A DNA stretch of 64,000 bases from Bradyrhizobium sp. CCBAU 51627 (GTDB lineage: Bacteria > Pseudomonadota > Alphaproteobacteria > Rhizobiales > Xanthobacteraceae), in NCBI RefSeq assembly GCF_028128765.1, contig NZ_LBJG01000002.1, positions 161,291-225,290 of the forward strand, in the 5' to 3' direction. Numbering within the stretch: the stretch's first letter is position 1; every line of letters begins with the position of its first letter. The position numbers and the translations under genes were made by a program. The notes under the pieces are model-generated. The model saw only the letters and a list, made by a program, of their open reading frames with translations, was not told the DNA's origin and did not search any database. This document shows, in pieces, positions 53,783-63,315 of this stretch.

Positions 53783-55129
53783 TCAGGATTTAACGAGCCG
53801 GGCCGCAAAGAATCCGTCGAGCCCGCCGAGCTTCGGGTCGGCATGCGGCAGGTGGCTCGGCAAAGTCCGGAGATCGCCGTCAGGGGTGATGATCTCGCTG
53901 AGGCCGGAGACCTCGCTAGCCTCGATCGGCACGCGGCGAAGCGCATGCTCTGTGGCCAGCAGCGTGGCGATCGCCTGCTCGCCTTCTTCTGGTTCCAGCG
54001 AACAGGTGCAGTAGACCAGCGTCCCGCCTGGTTTGAGCAGCGAGACGGATTTCTTCAGCAGCCGCTGCTGGAGAACGGTCATTGCGGCGACATCGGATTC
54101 CTGCCGCAGCCACGCGACGTCGGGGTGCCGACGGATCGTCCCGGTCGAGGTGCAGGGCGCATCGATCAGGATTCCATCGAAGCCCTCCGCCGGCGCCGTC
54201 CATTCCACGGCGTCCGCGACGACAGTCTCCGCCTGGAGCGACAGGCGGGCCAGATTTTCGCGCAGGCGCGCCACCCGGGCGGGGGAGCGGTCAATTGCCG
54301 TGACCTGCGCACCTGCTAGCGCCAGCTGTGCGGTCTTGCCGCCAGGAGCGGCGCAGAAATCGGCGATGGATTTGCCCTTGATATCGCCAAACAGGCGGAC
54401 CGGCAGCGCGGCGGCGGCATCCTGCACCCACCATTGTCCTTCGGCGAAACCGGGCAGCATCGTGACCGAGCCGTGCAACAGCGTGCGCACCGATCCCGTC
54501 GGCAGCACCTCACCGTGCAGCCGGCTCGCCCATTGCGCGGCGTCGGACTTCACGGTCAGGTCGAGCGAAGGTTCGTGACCGAGCGCGAGCGCCATCTCCC
54601 GCGCGGTTGCCTCGCCGTAATGCGCGCTCCAGCGCGCCAGCAGCCAGGGCGGCAGGTCCAGCGATTGCGTTGCGACCTCCTCGACCAGCGCCTGGCCCTC
54701 GCGCGCGCAGCGGCGCAGCACGGCATTGACGAGGCCGGCATAGCGCGCGGCGCGCCGGTCGGATTGCACGAGGCGGACCGAGAGATCGACCGCGGCGTGA
54801 TCGGGCACGTCCATCCACAAGATCTGGGCGGCGCCGATCAAGAGCGCGCTCTGGGCGCGCGGCGCGTCGGATGGGATGCCCTTGTCGAGCAGGCGCGACA
54901 GCACATGGCCGAGCGTGCCGAGCCGGCGCAGGATGGTTGCAACCAGGCGCCGCATCAGCGCGCGGTCACGGTCGGCGAGCGTCTTCAGTCCGGGATGGGC
55001 GCCGGCGCCGTCGAGTTGGTCGTCGAGCGTGCGGTGCTTGTGCAAGACGCCATCGACGATATCAGCGGCGATCCGCCGCGCCGCGAGACCGGGCACTTCG
55101 GAGGGAGGAGCAAAACGTTGAGATGGCAT
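53783..55129 (-). CDS. rsmB: 16S rRNA m5C methyltransferase RsmB family
   Basis: A 448-aa SAM-dependent RNA (cytosine-5) methyltransferase. The N-terminal ~150 residues are a NusB-like RNA-binding domain (PGLAARRIAADIVDGVLHKH to VPDHAAVDLSVRLVQSDRRA). The catalytic domain has SAM motif IADFCAAPGGKTAQLA, LIDAPCTSTGTIRRHPDV with the releasing Cys, and the nucleophile Cys in LVYCTCSLEPEEGE. The start MPSQRFAPPSEVPG is chosen; 45 more in-frame codons upstream show no conservation. It is divergent from the SdhAF4-like gene. Confidence 0.92.
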   Translation of the reverse strand: MPSQRFAPPSEVPGLAARRIAADIVDGVLHKHRTLDDQLDGAGAHPGLKTLADRDRALMRRLVATILRRLGTLGHVLSRLLDKGIPSDAPRAQSALLIGAAQILWMDVPDHAAVDLSVRLVQSDRRAARYAGLVNAVLRRCAREGQALVEEVATQSLDLPPWLLARWSAHYGEATAREMALALGHEPSLDLTVKSDAAQWASRLHGEVLPTGSVRTLLHGSVTMLPGFAEGQWWVQDAAAALPVRLFGDIKGKSIADFCAAPGGKTAQLALAGAQVTAIDRSPARVARLRENLARLSLQAETVVADAVEWTAPAEGFDGILIDAPCTSTGTIRRHPDVAWLRQESDVAAMTVLQQRLLKKSVSLLKPGGTLVYCTCSLEPEEGEQAIATLLATEHALRRVPIEASEVSGLSEIITPDGDLRTLPSHLPHADPKLGGLDGFFAARLVKS

Positions 55130-55315
55130 GCGGACGTAAGGTTCTGAGAGCGGCAGTTCCGCCGATATGGGCGCATGCCTTAAGATCAGCATCTGTGACA
55201 TGCGAATATGCCAAATGTAAGAATGGCCTCTGGCGATTTCAGCCCTTGGCCGCCATTTCAGCAATGCGTTATTGGGCGTCGCGTCGACTTTGATCCTGCG
55301 CTAGGACACCCGACT

Positions 55316-55525
55316 ATGAGTGACCAGCCTTCCGTTCCCAACCGCAAGCCCTTGCCGCCGGCCGCCCAGCGCGCGCTGGCCGAAGCCGAGGCTCGCCGGC
55401 GAGCCGCCGTGGCCAATGCCAGGGATGATGACAAGGCGGCCCCCAAGGAGTTGCAGGGGCCGAAGGGACCCGAGCCCACCCGCTATGGCGATTGGGAGCG
55501 CAAGGGCATCGCCTCGGACTTTTGA
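55316..55525 (+). CDS. DUF1674 / SdhAF4-like small protein
   Basis: A 69-aa protein whose end GPEPTRYGDWERKGIASDF is the DUF1674 signature. Eukaryotic SdhAF4 helps flavinylated SDHA mature into succinate dehydrogenase; the bacterial homologues probably do similarly. The N-terminal part is charged and low in complexity (RALAEAEARRRAAVANARDD). The start MSDQPSVPNRKPLPP is at 55316; the frame open from 55208 is not conserved. It converges on cysNC, 38 nt away. Confidence 0.9.
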   Translation: MSDQPSVPNRKPLPPAAQRALAEAEARRRAAVANARDDDKAAPKELQGPKGPEPTRYGDWERKGIASDF

Positions 55526-55563
55526 GGCCTGCGGTCTGGCCCGGCACCCTCACGATCTATCCG

Positions 55564-57459
55564 CTATAGATAATGGTGCTCCTGCAAGTACCGGATGATG
55601 CGCTCGCACGCCGCCTCGCTCGTCAGCTCCGAAGTGTCGATCGCGATTTCAGGCGCCTGTGGGGCCTCGTAGGGATCGTCGATGCCCGTGAATCCCGGCA
55701 GCTCTCCTGCCCGCGCCTTGCGATAGAGTCCCTTGGGGTCGCGCCGCTCGCATTCGGCGAGCGGGGTTGCGACATGGATTTCGATGAACTCGCCCGCCTC
55801 GACGCGGTGCCGCGCCATCTCGCGTTCGCTGCGGAAGGGCGAGATCAGCGCGACCAGCGCGATCATGCCGGCATCGACGAACAGCGCCGCGATCTCGGCG
55901 ACGCGGCGGACGTTCTCCATCCTTTCGGTGCTGGAAAAGCCAAGGTCACGATTGATGCCGTGGCGGAGATTGTCGCCGTCGAGCAACGCCGCATGACGTC
56001 CGAACTCGGCCAGCCGACGGTCGACCAGATCGGCGATGGTCGATTTGCCGGCGCCGCTGAGTCCCGTGAACCATAGCACGCAGGGGCGCTGCTGCTTGAG
56101 TCGCGCACGCACGGATTTGTCGACGGCGAGCCGTTGCCAGTGAATGTTGGTGGCGCGGCGCAAGGACAGGTCGATCATGCCGGCCGCAGCCGTCCGATGG
56201 CTGATCGGGTCGACGAGAATGAAGCTGCCCATCTCGCGGTCGTCGCGATAGGCCTCGAACACCAGGGCGCGATCGAGGCTGAGATGGACGTAGCCGATCT
56301 GGTTGGTATCGAGCGTGGTGGCGTTCTCCCGCGCCATCGTGTCGATGACGATGCGGTGCTTGAGAGTCGTGATCACCGCGCCTGATGAGGCGGTGCCGCA
56401 TTTGAGCATGTAGCGCCGGCCCGGCACCATGGCGTCGTCGTCGAACCAGACGAGATGCGCCGCCAACTGATCCGAGACGAGCGGTGCTGCTCCCGTCGTC
56501 AGCACGTCGCCGCGGCTGATGTCGATCTCGTCGGCCAATGTCAGCGTCACGGATTCGCCGGCCGTAGCCCGATCGTGCTCGCCGCCGGGTGTCAGAATGC
56601 GTGCGATGCGCGTGCGACGGCCGGATGGCTGTACGGTGACAGCCTCGCCGGTTGCAATCGCTCCACTGGCGATCCGTCCGCAGAAGCCGCGAAACTCCGC
56701 ATGCGGGCGATTGACCCATTGCACCGGCAGCCGGAACGGCCGCCCCGAGATATCGCCGGCGACGTCCACCGATTCCAGATAGGCCGTGACCGTCGGCCCG
56801 GCGTACCAGGGCATGCGCGTGCTTGCGGCGGCGATGTTGTCCCCGTCCGGCGCCACGACCGGGATGCATTGGACCTGGGAGATCCCGAGCTGCCCGGCCA
56901 GGGTCAGATATTCCGCGGTGATGGCCGCGAAACGGCCGCCGTTGAAACCGATCAGATCCATCTTGTTCACGGCGAGCACGACGTGGCGAATGCCGAGCAA
57001 TGACAGGATGTGGCTGTGGCGCCGGGTCTGCGTGACCACGCCCTTGCGCGCGTCGACCAGGACCACGGCGAGATCGGCGTTCGAGGCGCCGGTCGCCATG
57101 TTGCGGGTGTACTGCATGTGTCCCGGCGTATCGGCAACGATGAAGCGCCGTAGCTTGGTGGCGAAGAACCGGTAGGCGACGTCGATGGTGATGCCCTGCT
57201 CGCGCTCGGCCTGCAAGCCGTCGACCAGCAGACCGAAATCGAGATCGCCGCCGGCGGTGCCTGATGTCTTGCTCTCCGACGCCAGCGCGTCGAGCTGGTC
57301 GTCGAGCAGCGTCTTGGAATCATAGAGCAGGCGACCGACCAGCGTGCTCTTGCCGTCGTCAACGCTGCCACAGGTGACGAAACGCAAGGTCGGGCGATCG
57401 TCCTGGTCCAGCTGTGGCGCATCGGGAGCGGCGATCGTGGGGGCCTCGTGATAAGACAT
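55564..57459 (-). CDS. cysNC: Bifunctional sulfate adenylyltransferase subunit 1 / adenylylsulfate kinase
   Basis: A 631-aa fusion. Residues ~1-430 are the GTPase subunit CysN: G1 in VTCGSVDDGKSTLVGRLLYD, the switch DTPGHMQYTRNMATGA, and NKMD in VLAVNKMDLIGF. Residues ~445-631 are APS kinase with P-loop LWFTGLSGAGKSTIADLVDR and ALLDGDNLRHGINRDLGFS. Together with CysD it makes PAPS, the donor for sulfotransferases; the architecture equals NodQ of rhizobia. Its ATG overlaps the cysD stop (TGATG), so it is coupled to a gene that is interrupted in this sequence. Confidence 0.95.
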   Translation of the reverse strand: MSYHEAPTIAAPDAPQLDQDDRPTLRFVTCGSVDDGKSTLVGRLLYDSKTLLDDQLDALASESKTSGTAGGDLDFGLLVDGLQAEREQGITIDVAYRFFATKLRRFIVADTPGHMQYTRNMATGASNADLAVVLVDARKGVVTQTRRHSHILSLLGIRHVVLAVNKMDLIGFNGGRFAAITAEYLTLAGQLGISQVQCIPVVAPDGDNIAAASTRMPWYAGPTVTAYLESVDVAGDISGRPFRLPVQWVNRPHAEFRGFCGRIASGAIATGEAVTVQPSGRRTRIARILTPGGEHDRATAGESVTLTLADEIDISRGDVLTTGAAPLVSDQLAAHLVWFDDDAMVPGRRYMLKCGTASSGAVITTLKHRIVIDTMARENATTLDTNQIGYVHLSLDRALVFEAYRDDREMGSFILVDPISHRTAAAGMIDLSLRRATNIHWQRLAVDKSVRARLKQQRPCVLWFTGLSGAGKSTIADLVDRRLAEFGRHAALLDGDNLRHGINRDLGFSSTERMENVRRVAEIAALFVDAGMIALVALISPFRSEREMARHRVEAGEFIEIHVATPLAECERRDPKGLYRKARAGELPGFTGIDDPYEAPQAPEIAIDTSELTSEAACERIIRYLQEHHYL

Positions 57460-58433
57460 CAGAAGTAACCTTCCGCTTTCTTGCGCTCCATCGACGCGGG
57501 ACTGTCGCGGTCGATCATGCGTCCCTGCCGTTCGGAGGTGCGTGATGCCATCATCTCCCGCACGATCTCCGGCAGCGTCGTCGCCGTCGAGATCGTTGCG
57601 CCGCTGAGCGGATAGCAGCCCAGCGTGCGAAACCTGACGGAGCGCCAGCGCGGCGCTTCATCCGCAAGCAGCGGCATGCGCTCGTCGTCGACCATGATCA
57701 GCGTGCCGTCGCGCTCGACCACCGGGCGCTTTGCCGCCAGATAGAGCGGGACGATCGGGATGTTCTCGAGCAGGATGTAGTCCCAGACGTCGAGCTCGGT
57801 CCAGGTCGACAGCGGAAACACCCGCATGCTCTCGCCGGGCGCGAGCATCGTGTTGTACAGCCTCCATAGCTCCGGCCGCTGGTTCTTCGGGTCCCAGCGA
57901 TGCGCGGCGCTCCGGTGCGAGAACACGCGCTCCTTGGCGCGCGATTTCTCCTCGTCGCGCCGCGCGCCGCCGATCGCGGCGTCGAAGCCGTGGAGGTCCA
58001 GCGCCTGCCGCAAGGCTTGTGTCTTCATCACGTCGGTGTAGCGGGCCGAGCCGTGGCTGAAGGGCGTCATGCCCTGGCTCAATCCGTCCTAGTTGGTGTG
58101 GACGATCAGGTCGAGGCCAAGCTCACGGGCGCGGCGGTCGCGAAAGGCGATCATCTCGCGGAACTTCCAGGTCGTATCGACATGCAGCAGCGGAAACGGC
58201 GGCCTGCCGGGATGAAACGCCTTTATCGCCAGATGCAGCAGGACCGAAGAGTCCTTCCCGATAGAATACAGCATGACCGGCTTGCGGAACTCAGCCCCGG
58301 TCTCGCGCAGGATGTGGATGCTTTCCGCTTCGAGGCGACGAAGATGGCTGGTGGCCCTGTGGTGCATGGAGGCCTCGTCGGGCGCCTGGCGAATCGGCGC
58401 TGCCACGATCGCGGGAGCGACCCGTCCGCTCAT
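57459..58433 (-). pseudogene. cysD: Sulfate adenylyltransferase subunit 2 (cysD) with in-frame amber stop
   Basis: CysD is the PP-loop (N-type ATP pyrophosphatase) half of ATP sulfurylase. The N-terminal part is normal: [22 protein letters not shown]-loop region [38 protein letters not shown]. At [11 protein letters not shown] the next codon is TAG (58089-58091) where the family has a Gln or similar (HTNQ/E-DG). The same frame then continues without break: [37 protein letters not shown], and to the normal end. Length with the stop replaced is 324 aa. The ATG at 58433 overlaps the stop of the repaired sulfotransferase frame (ATGA); a shorter start is ATG 58367. One base change would restore it, so either recent inactivation or a sequence error. 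Confidence 0.85.
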
Positions 58434-59450
58434 GCCGCAGTACCCAGGCAATCGCCGAACAGGCGCGCGGCGGTGTCGGTATCCAGCGAGAGATCGCGGA
58501 TGCAGGCTGCAACCGAGGCGCGATACATCTCGTCGATGCCGTAGCGACCGATGACCTGGAGCTGGGCTTCGCTCAGCGAGGCCGTCTTGCGGCTCCGGTA
58601 ACGATAGGCCGTGTCACGATCCGTGAAGGCCGACGACGGTGTAGACCTTCGGCTCGCTGAGGAAGGTCACGCCCGACCCCTTCGTTTCGATCTGCCCGCG
58701 CTCCTTCCAGTCGGTGACGGCACCTTCGGTGAAGCGGTCGCCAAGGCCGAGCCGGTCGAACAGTTTTCGCACCGAGCCGGTCGCGTCCTTGCTGGCTTCA
58801 TAGACATAGTGCGTTACCGGCACGCCGCGCCGCTTTGCATAGCTCTCGACGCGAAGCGCATTCAGCGAAGAGATCACGTAGTTCCGGATCAGGCGATCCT
58901 CGGGAACGCGGTCCGACCATTTCTCGAGCCAGGAGGCAAGGGAGCTGGGGGGATCGCGATCGAGCATGATCATATGAAGCTTCTCGACCGGCCAGCCGGC
59001 CTCGATCAGCGGCTGGAGCGGCAGGAACAGACTCTCGGCCAGCACATAGGGTCCGGCCATTTCCTTGCCGAAGACATGCGGCTGCTCCGCCGCCGTCGGC
59101 GCAGCCCACGGCTCGCCCGCATTTCCAAGCAGACGATGGCGCAGGACGACCTTCACCGGCTGGAAGTAGGAGGGCATCCCGGCAACGCCGAACAGATTTG
59201 TGAGCGCGGTCGAACCCACGCGGCAGCGCCCCCACGCGCAGTAGAGCGTCGGGAAATCTTCGGGAGCCCAGTGCCGGAATGCTTCGCCGAGGCAGTCCCT
59301 CACTTCCCACATCAATGCGTCCAGCGCCGCCGGTCTGTTCTGGTACTTGCCGTCAGGCGCGAGGACCATCGTGTCGAGCGAGGGATGGTCGCGGCGCACG
59401 AGATCGGCCAAGCGGTCGGTTTCTTCGACTGACGTGAGGATGGTGCTCAT
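58430..59450 (-). pseudogene. Sulfotransferase, C-terminus frameshifted by one extra base
   Basis: A PAPS-dependent sulfotransferase-like protein beginning at ATG 59450 (MSTILTSVEETDRLADLV), with AAAGGT 6 nt upstream. It has a P-loop-like PAPS site CRVGSTALTNLFG and a late LIRNYVISSLNALRVESY. In this sequence the frame ends early at VYTVVGLHGS (TGA 58614). Dropping one G of the GG at 58621-58622 gives [17 protein letters not shown] and an open frame of 61 more residues ([20 protein letters not shown], then [20 protein letters not shown]) to TGA at 58430, which overlaps the cysD ATG. The span is 1,021 nt, one more than a multiple of three. It may also be fused to the upstream FAD gene. Confidence 0.75.
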
Positions 59451-60897
59451 CTCGGGACCTTTCGGGTTGAGGATGGAATCGACCACGGCCTGCGCGCGGC
59501 GCGTGTTGATGTCGATGGCGGCGGCGTAGAAGTGCGTGCCCTTGGTGGGACCGCCGACCGCGTAGACGTTCGGATAGGGATTGCCATGGCGGTCGTGGAC
59601 CCGGCTGTCGTCATAACCGCAGCGAATCCCGCCGAGCGGGTCGAATGCAATGAGGCCCTGGCGCTGCATGTCCTGATAGAGCGGGCTGGTGTCCAGCCGG
59701 TAGGACGGTCCAGTCGCGTCGATGACGTAATCCACCTCGCGGCAACTGCCATCATTCAGGACCGCGCGAAACCGGCTGCCGATGGCGATCACGTTGCGCA
59801 ACCGGGCGCAGGTCGAGAGCCTTCCCGACCGCATCAGGTCGCGCATGCGGACGGCATTCTCCAGCGGCATCGCCGAGCGGTTGCGAAGCCAGCCGGAATT
59901 GTAGACGTCCATGAAACGCATCTTCTCGGCATCGCTCATTCGGCTCCACGCCTCGCACATCACGTCGATGACGCTGACGAGATAGGAGTGGGCGCTGGGC
60001 TCACCGGTCTCGGCGCGCGTGATGTTGCGCTCGAGATCGGTCAGCGCATCGCCCCACGACGTTGCGGCAGGATAGATCGCAGCGGATCCCGGTAGTCTCC
60101 AGCAGCGGCTCGGAAAGGCGGGTGGCAAAAGCGTCGGCTTCGATACGCGCGCGGCTGGTCACATAGCGATGGAGAGCGTTGCGGAAGTTGTTCGCGATAG
60201 CGGGAGCTGTCACCGGCTGCACCGTCGGAAACAGGCCGCTTCTCGAGAAGCAGATCATCCTGCCGGCCTGGTGGGTCTTGGCCAGCGCCGCCGCAGTGTC
60301 CACTGCGCTGAGTCCGCTTCCGAGGATGCCGACCTCGAGGCCGTGTCGATCGGCGAAGCTGAATTGGGCGTACGGATCTCTGATATAGTTCGGGCTTGCG
60401 GCCAGGCCGCAGGGGTCATCGGGCAGATTGTGACCGGTGCAGAGGATCAGCACCGAGGAGATATGCGTGATGTTGCGGTCGGTCGTCAGCAGGACATCGC
60501 GATCCGGCGAGAGCCGCATGCGGATCACTTCGGCATGTTCGACATGGACCGGCACGCCGACGCTCCGGCATTGCGCGATTGCAGCCAATCGAACCGCGTC
60601 GAGATAATCCCGATAGACCATCCGCGGCAGATGCTTGTTGCCGGGGCAGGAGAGGCCGCGGGCCTGGAGCCAGCGCAAAAACTCGTCCGCGTCGCCCGGC
60701 CGGATCGACATCGTCGAGGCCTTCATGTTGAACAGATGGCGATCGCTCTGCGTGCGATAGGCGACCCCGCCGTCGAAGCCGCATTTGTCGAAGAGCTGAA
60801 TTCCAGTGACCGCGCCTCGCCCTGATGCGGCGAGCTCCGCCAGATGACGCAGGATCGTGATGCCGGTTGCACCGCCGCCGACAATGCTGATGATCAT
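59451..60897 (-). pseudogene. FAD/NAD(P)-binding protein, frameshifted
   Basis: An FAD/NAD(P)-binding oxidoreductase (NAD_binding_9-like). Frame 1 starts at ATG 60897 behind GGGGGATTGAG with the dinucleotide fold IISIVGGGATGITILRHLAE, the ATG-motif region SSVLILCTGHNLPDD and VGILGSGLSAVDTAAALAK. It runs past its true reading near RLSEPLLETTG. Removing one G from the GGG at 60088-60090 joins it to frame 2: GSAAIYPAATSWGDALTDLE, MRFMDVYNSGWLRNRSAMPL, and VYAVGGPTKGTHFYAAAIDI. Frame 2 has no stop before the sulfotransferase ATG at 59450, so the repaired ORF is a fusion of 821 codons. The span is again one base over a multiple of three. Confidence 0.75.
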
Positions 60898-60909
60898 CGC
60901 TCAATCCCC

Positions 60910-60921
60910 CAAGTTAACTTG
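60910..60921. promoter_or_regulatory. Palindrome CAAGTTAACTTG before the sulfation operon
   Basis: A perfect 12-bp palindrome 13 nt upstream of the FAD-gene start, adjoining its ribosome site. Position suggests an operator for the operon. No regulator gene is next to it. Confidence 0.5.
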
Positions 60922-61037
60922 TTTGACCGAGGCGCGAGCGGGGGCTCGGCGTGGGGGCCTCCCAAAAGCCGTTGGTTGTTCGACGCGTCGGAAAGGTGAC
61001 TTGCGGCCGGCCTCGCGTCGGCCGTTAGGTGCGGGCG

Positions 61038-63068
61038 TCAGGCGGCCCGCACCGTATCGAGGAATTTCGCAACCTCGCTCTTGAGGCGGCCACTCTCCGT
61101 CGAGAGTGAGCGCGCGGATGCCAGTACCTGGGTCGACGCCGAACCGGTCGCGCTGGCGCCGTGACTGACCTGGGCGATCTTGTCGGCGACTTCGACCGTT
61201 CCCTTGGCGGCCTCGCTGACGTTGCGTGCGATCTCGGCGGTCGCTGCGCCCTGCTCTTCGACCGTCGCCGCGATCGTCGTCGAGATGTCCGAAATCTTGG
61301 AGATGGTCGCGCCGATCGCCTTGATGGCGCCGACCGAGTCTTCGGTGGCCGACTGCATGCCGGCGATCTGCGCGCTGATTTCATCAGTGGCTTTGGCGGT
61401 CTGGGCCGCCAGCGCCTTGACCTCGCTGGCCACCACCGCGAAGCCGCGGCCGGACTCGCCGGCGCGTGCCGCTTCGATCGTGGCGTTCAATGCCAGCAGA
61501 TTGGTCTGCTCCGCGATCGCCGTGATCAATTTGACGACGTCGCCGATCCGGCCTGCGGCCTTGAGCAATTCATTGATCCGGGCGTCGGTGTGCTCCGCCT
61601 GCTTCACCGCCTCGCCGGCGATGCGGCTGGAATCATGGACCTGGCGTCCGATCTCGACGACCGATGCGCTCATTTCCTCGGCGGCGGACGCCACCGCCCC
61701 TACATTGGTCGAGGCTTCCTCGGACGCCGCGGCCACCATTCCGGAAAGCTGCTCGGTCTCTTCCGCGGTCCCCGACAATGTGCCAGCGGCGGCTTCGAGC
61801 TGTTGGGAGGCGGACGAAACCGAGTTGATGATGCCGCCGACCGCATCTTCGAAGGCATCGGCCAGCCGGATCATCTCCTGCTTGCGTCGCGTGGCGGCTG
61901 CCGCCTCCTGATCCTTCTGCTCGGCTTCCATCTGCTCGATGCGGATCAGATTGTCCTTGAACGTCCGGGCGGCCCGGGCGTTGTCGCCAACTTCGTCGCC
62001 GCGGGCGGTATAAGGAATCTCGACAGCCTTGTTGCCGCCGGCCAGTTGCAGCAGCACGTCGCCGATACGACGGATCGGCCGGGCGATGCTCAGCACCGAA
62101 AACAGCGCCGAGCCGGCCAGGACCAGGATCACGAGGATGCCGACGGCCAGACTGACCCAGGTCGCCTGCTCCAGCGCAGTCATCAGCTGGCTTTGCCGCA
62201 GGGCCGTGTATTCGTTGTTGGCGGCAACCAGCTTGTCGACGCGCGTCGAGATTTCCCTTGCGGCCGGGCGCAACCGCTCCTCAAGGATGCGTGTTTTGGT
62301 TTCTTCCGCCTTCACGGTTTCGCTGGCTGCGGCCTTATAGCGTCCTGCGAGCGCCGCCAGCGCGTCGATTCCGTCCGTGACCTCCTTGTCGCCGGCCGAC
62401 TGGCGCGCCCGTTTCAGGACTCCGATCATCGCATCGGCAAGACCGGCGATACGATCTTTCTGCTCGACGTCACCGGTTGCGGCAAAATGCCAATCGGCGG
62501 CACTGACCGCCTTGAAGGACGCGTCGGCTTCGCGCAACACGACCTCGATGTTGCGGTGATTGGACGATGCGACGAGGATGGGCGAGGTCAGCAATTTGTC
62601 GAGGGTCTTGTTCCAGGCATCCTCAATCTGTCTAGCCGCGGCGAATTCCGTGATGGCGATGCCACGGGCTTCGCCGAGGTCATTGCCCGCCTTGAGGGAG
62701 GCTTCGAGCTGGACCTTCACTTCGCGGCAGAGCTCTTTGGCTTCGGCGCGCTTGGACCGGACCAATGCGGCGTCTATTTCGGTCGTGGCATTGGCAATGG
62801 AGCCGCGCAGCACTTCGAGCTGTTTGGCGAGACTGTCGGCGGTGGGGGCGGATCCGATCTCCGCCACCGCGAGGCGCGCGCGGGTCACTGCAAGCTCGGC
62901 ACCTTGGGCATTGGCCTTGTTGGCGGTGTTGATGACCACCAATTCGCTCAGTCCCGCGATCTGCCCGTTTCGGATGAGCTGGTTGCCGAGCATGCCGCCG
63001 ACGAGAAGGACCCCTGCACTTGCCGTCAGTCCGAGCTTTGTACCGATGCGAAACTTGAACGATGCCAT
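61038..63068 (-). CDS. Methyl-accepting chemotaxis protein
   Basis: A 676-aa chemoreceptor. An N-terminal membrane helix ([20 protein letters not shown]), a ~300-residue helical periplasmic domain, a second helix ([20 protein letters not shown]), HAMP ([20 protein letters not shown]), then the cytoplasmic signalling coiled coil. The highly conserved hairpin tip is [20 protein letters not shown] with [20 protein letters not shown]. The ligand is unknown. The start at 63068 follows a CGGGAAGC site; the frame reaching 63248 is not conserved. It is divergent from the small ORF at 63162. Confidence 0.95.
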   Translation of the reverse strand: MASFKFRIGTKLGLTASAGVLLVGGMLGNQLIRNGQIAGLSELVVINTANKANAQGAELAVTRARLAVAEIGSAPTADSLAKQLEVLRGSIANATTEIDAALVRSKRAEAKELCREVKVQLEASLKAGNDLGEARGIAITEFAAARQIEDAWNKTLDKLLTSPILVASSNHRNIEVVLREADASFKAVSAADWHFAATGDVEQKDRIAGLADAMIGVLKRARQSAGDKEVTDGIDALAALAGRYKAAASETVKAEETKTRILEERLRPAAREISTRVDKLVAANNEYTALRQSQLMTALEQATWVSLAVGILVILVLAGSALFSVLSIARPIRRIGDVLLQLAGGNKAVEIPYTARGDEVGDNARAARTFKDNLIRIEQMEAEQKDQEAAAATRRKQEMIRLADAFEDAVGGIINSVSSASQQLEAAAGTLSGTAEETEQLSGMVAAASEEASTNVGAVASAAEEMSASVVEIGRQVHDSSRIAGEAVKQAEHTDARINELLKAAGRIGDVVKLITAIAEQTNLLALNATIEAARAGESGRGFAVVASEVKALAAQTAKATDEISAQIAGMQSATEDSVGAIKAIGATISKISDISTTIAATVEEQGAATAEIARNVSEAAKGTVEVADKIAQVSHGASATGSASTQVLASARSLSTESGRLKSEVAKFLDTVRAA

Positions 63069-63161
63069 GCTTCCCGCTCCCCCACACGCATACCGAGTAC
63101 TCCGCCCTAATACTAAACAAGGGCTGAAGATCAAACTCCGTACAACTACAGGAGGTATCGA

Positions 63162-63311
63162 ATGGAGAGCGCTTGGAACAGCGTTCCGCGCATAGGTGCG
63201 ATTGTACGGCCAAGTCACGATCCGGGCGAGCCGCGGCGCTCGCGCCATCGCCGGTACAGGCCAACAGACGAGCCGTGCCTTGCGAGGTTCCCCGACTCAG
63301 TCCTAGCGTGA
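63162..63311 (+). CDS. Candidate 49-aa small protein or leader peptide
   Basis: An ATG with a near-perfect Shine-Dalgarno (AGGAGGT, 6 nt spacing) opens a 49-codon frame rich in Arg and Pro ([20 protein letters not shown] onward, ending DSVLA). Its TGA is 4 nt before the ATG of the SNase-like gene, which has no ribosome site of its own. This suggests translational coupling or a regulatory leader. A GGAACAGCGTTCC dyad (63175-63187) lies inside it. I recognise no family, and no known small protein is implied. Confidence 0.4.
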   Translation: MESAWNSVPRIGAIVRPSHDPGEPRRSRHRRYRPTDEPCLARFPDSVLA

Positions 63312-63315
63312 TCCG

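Noticed and set aside
61161..63110. 649-codon open frame antisense to the chemoreceptor
   Set aside because: It mirrors the coding pattern of the MCP in a GC-rich genome, and its translation is low-complexity (Gly/Arg/His/Asp) without a fold. The MCP tip motif is unmistakable on the other strand.
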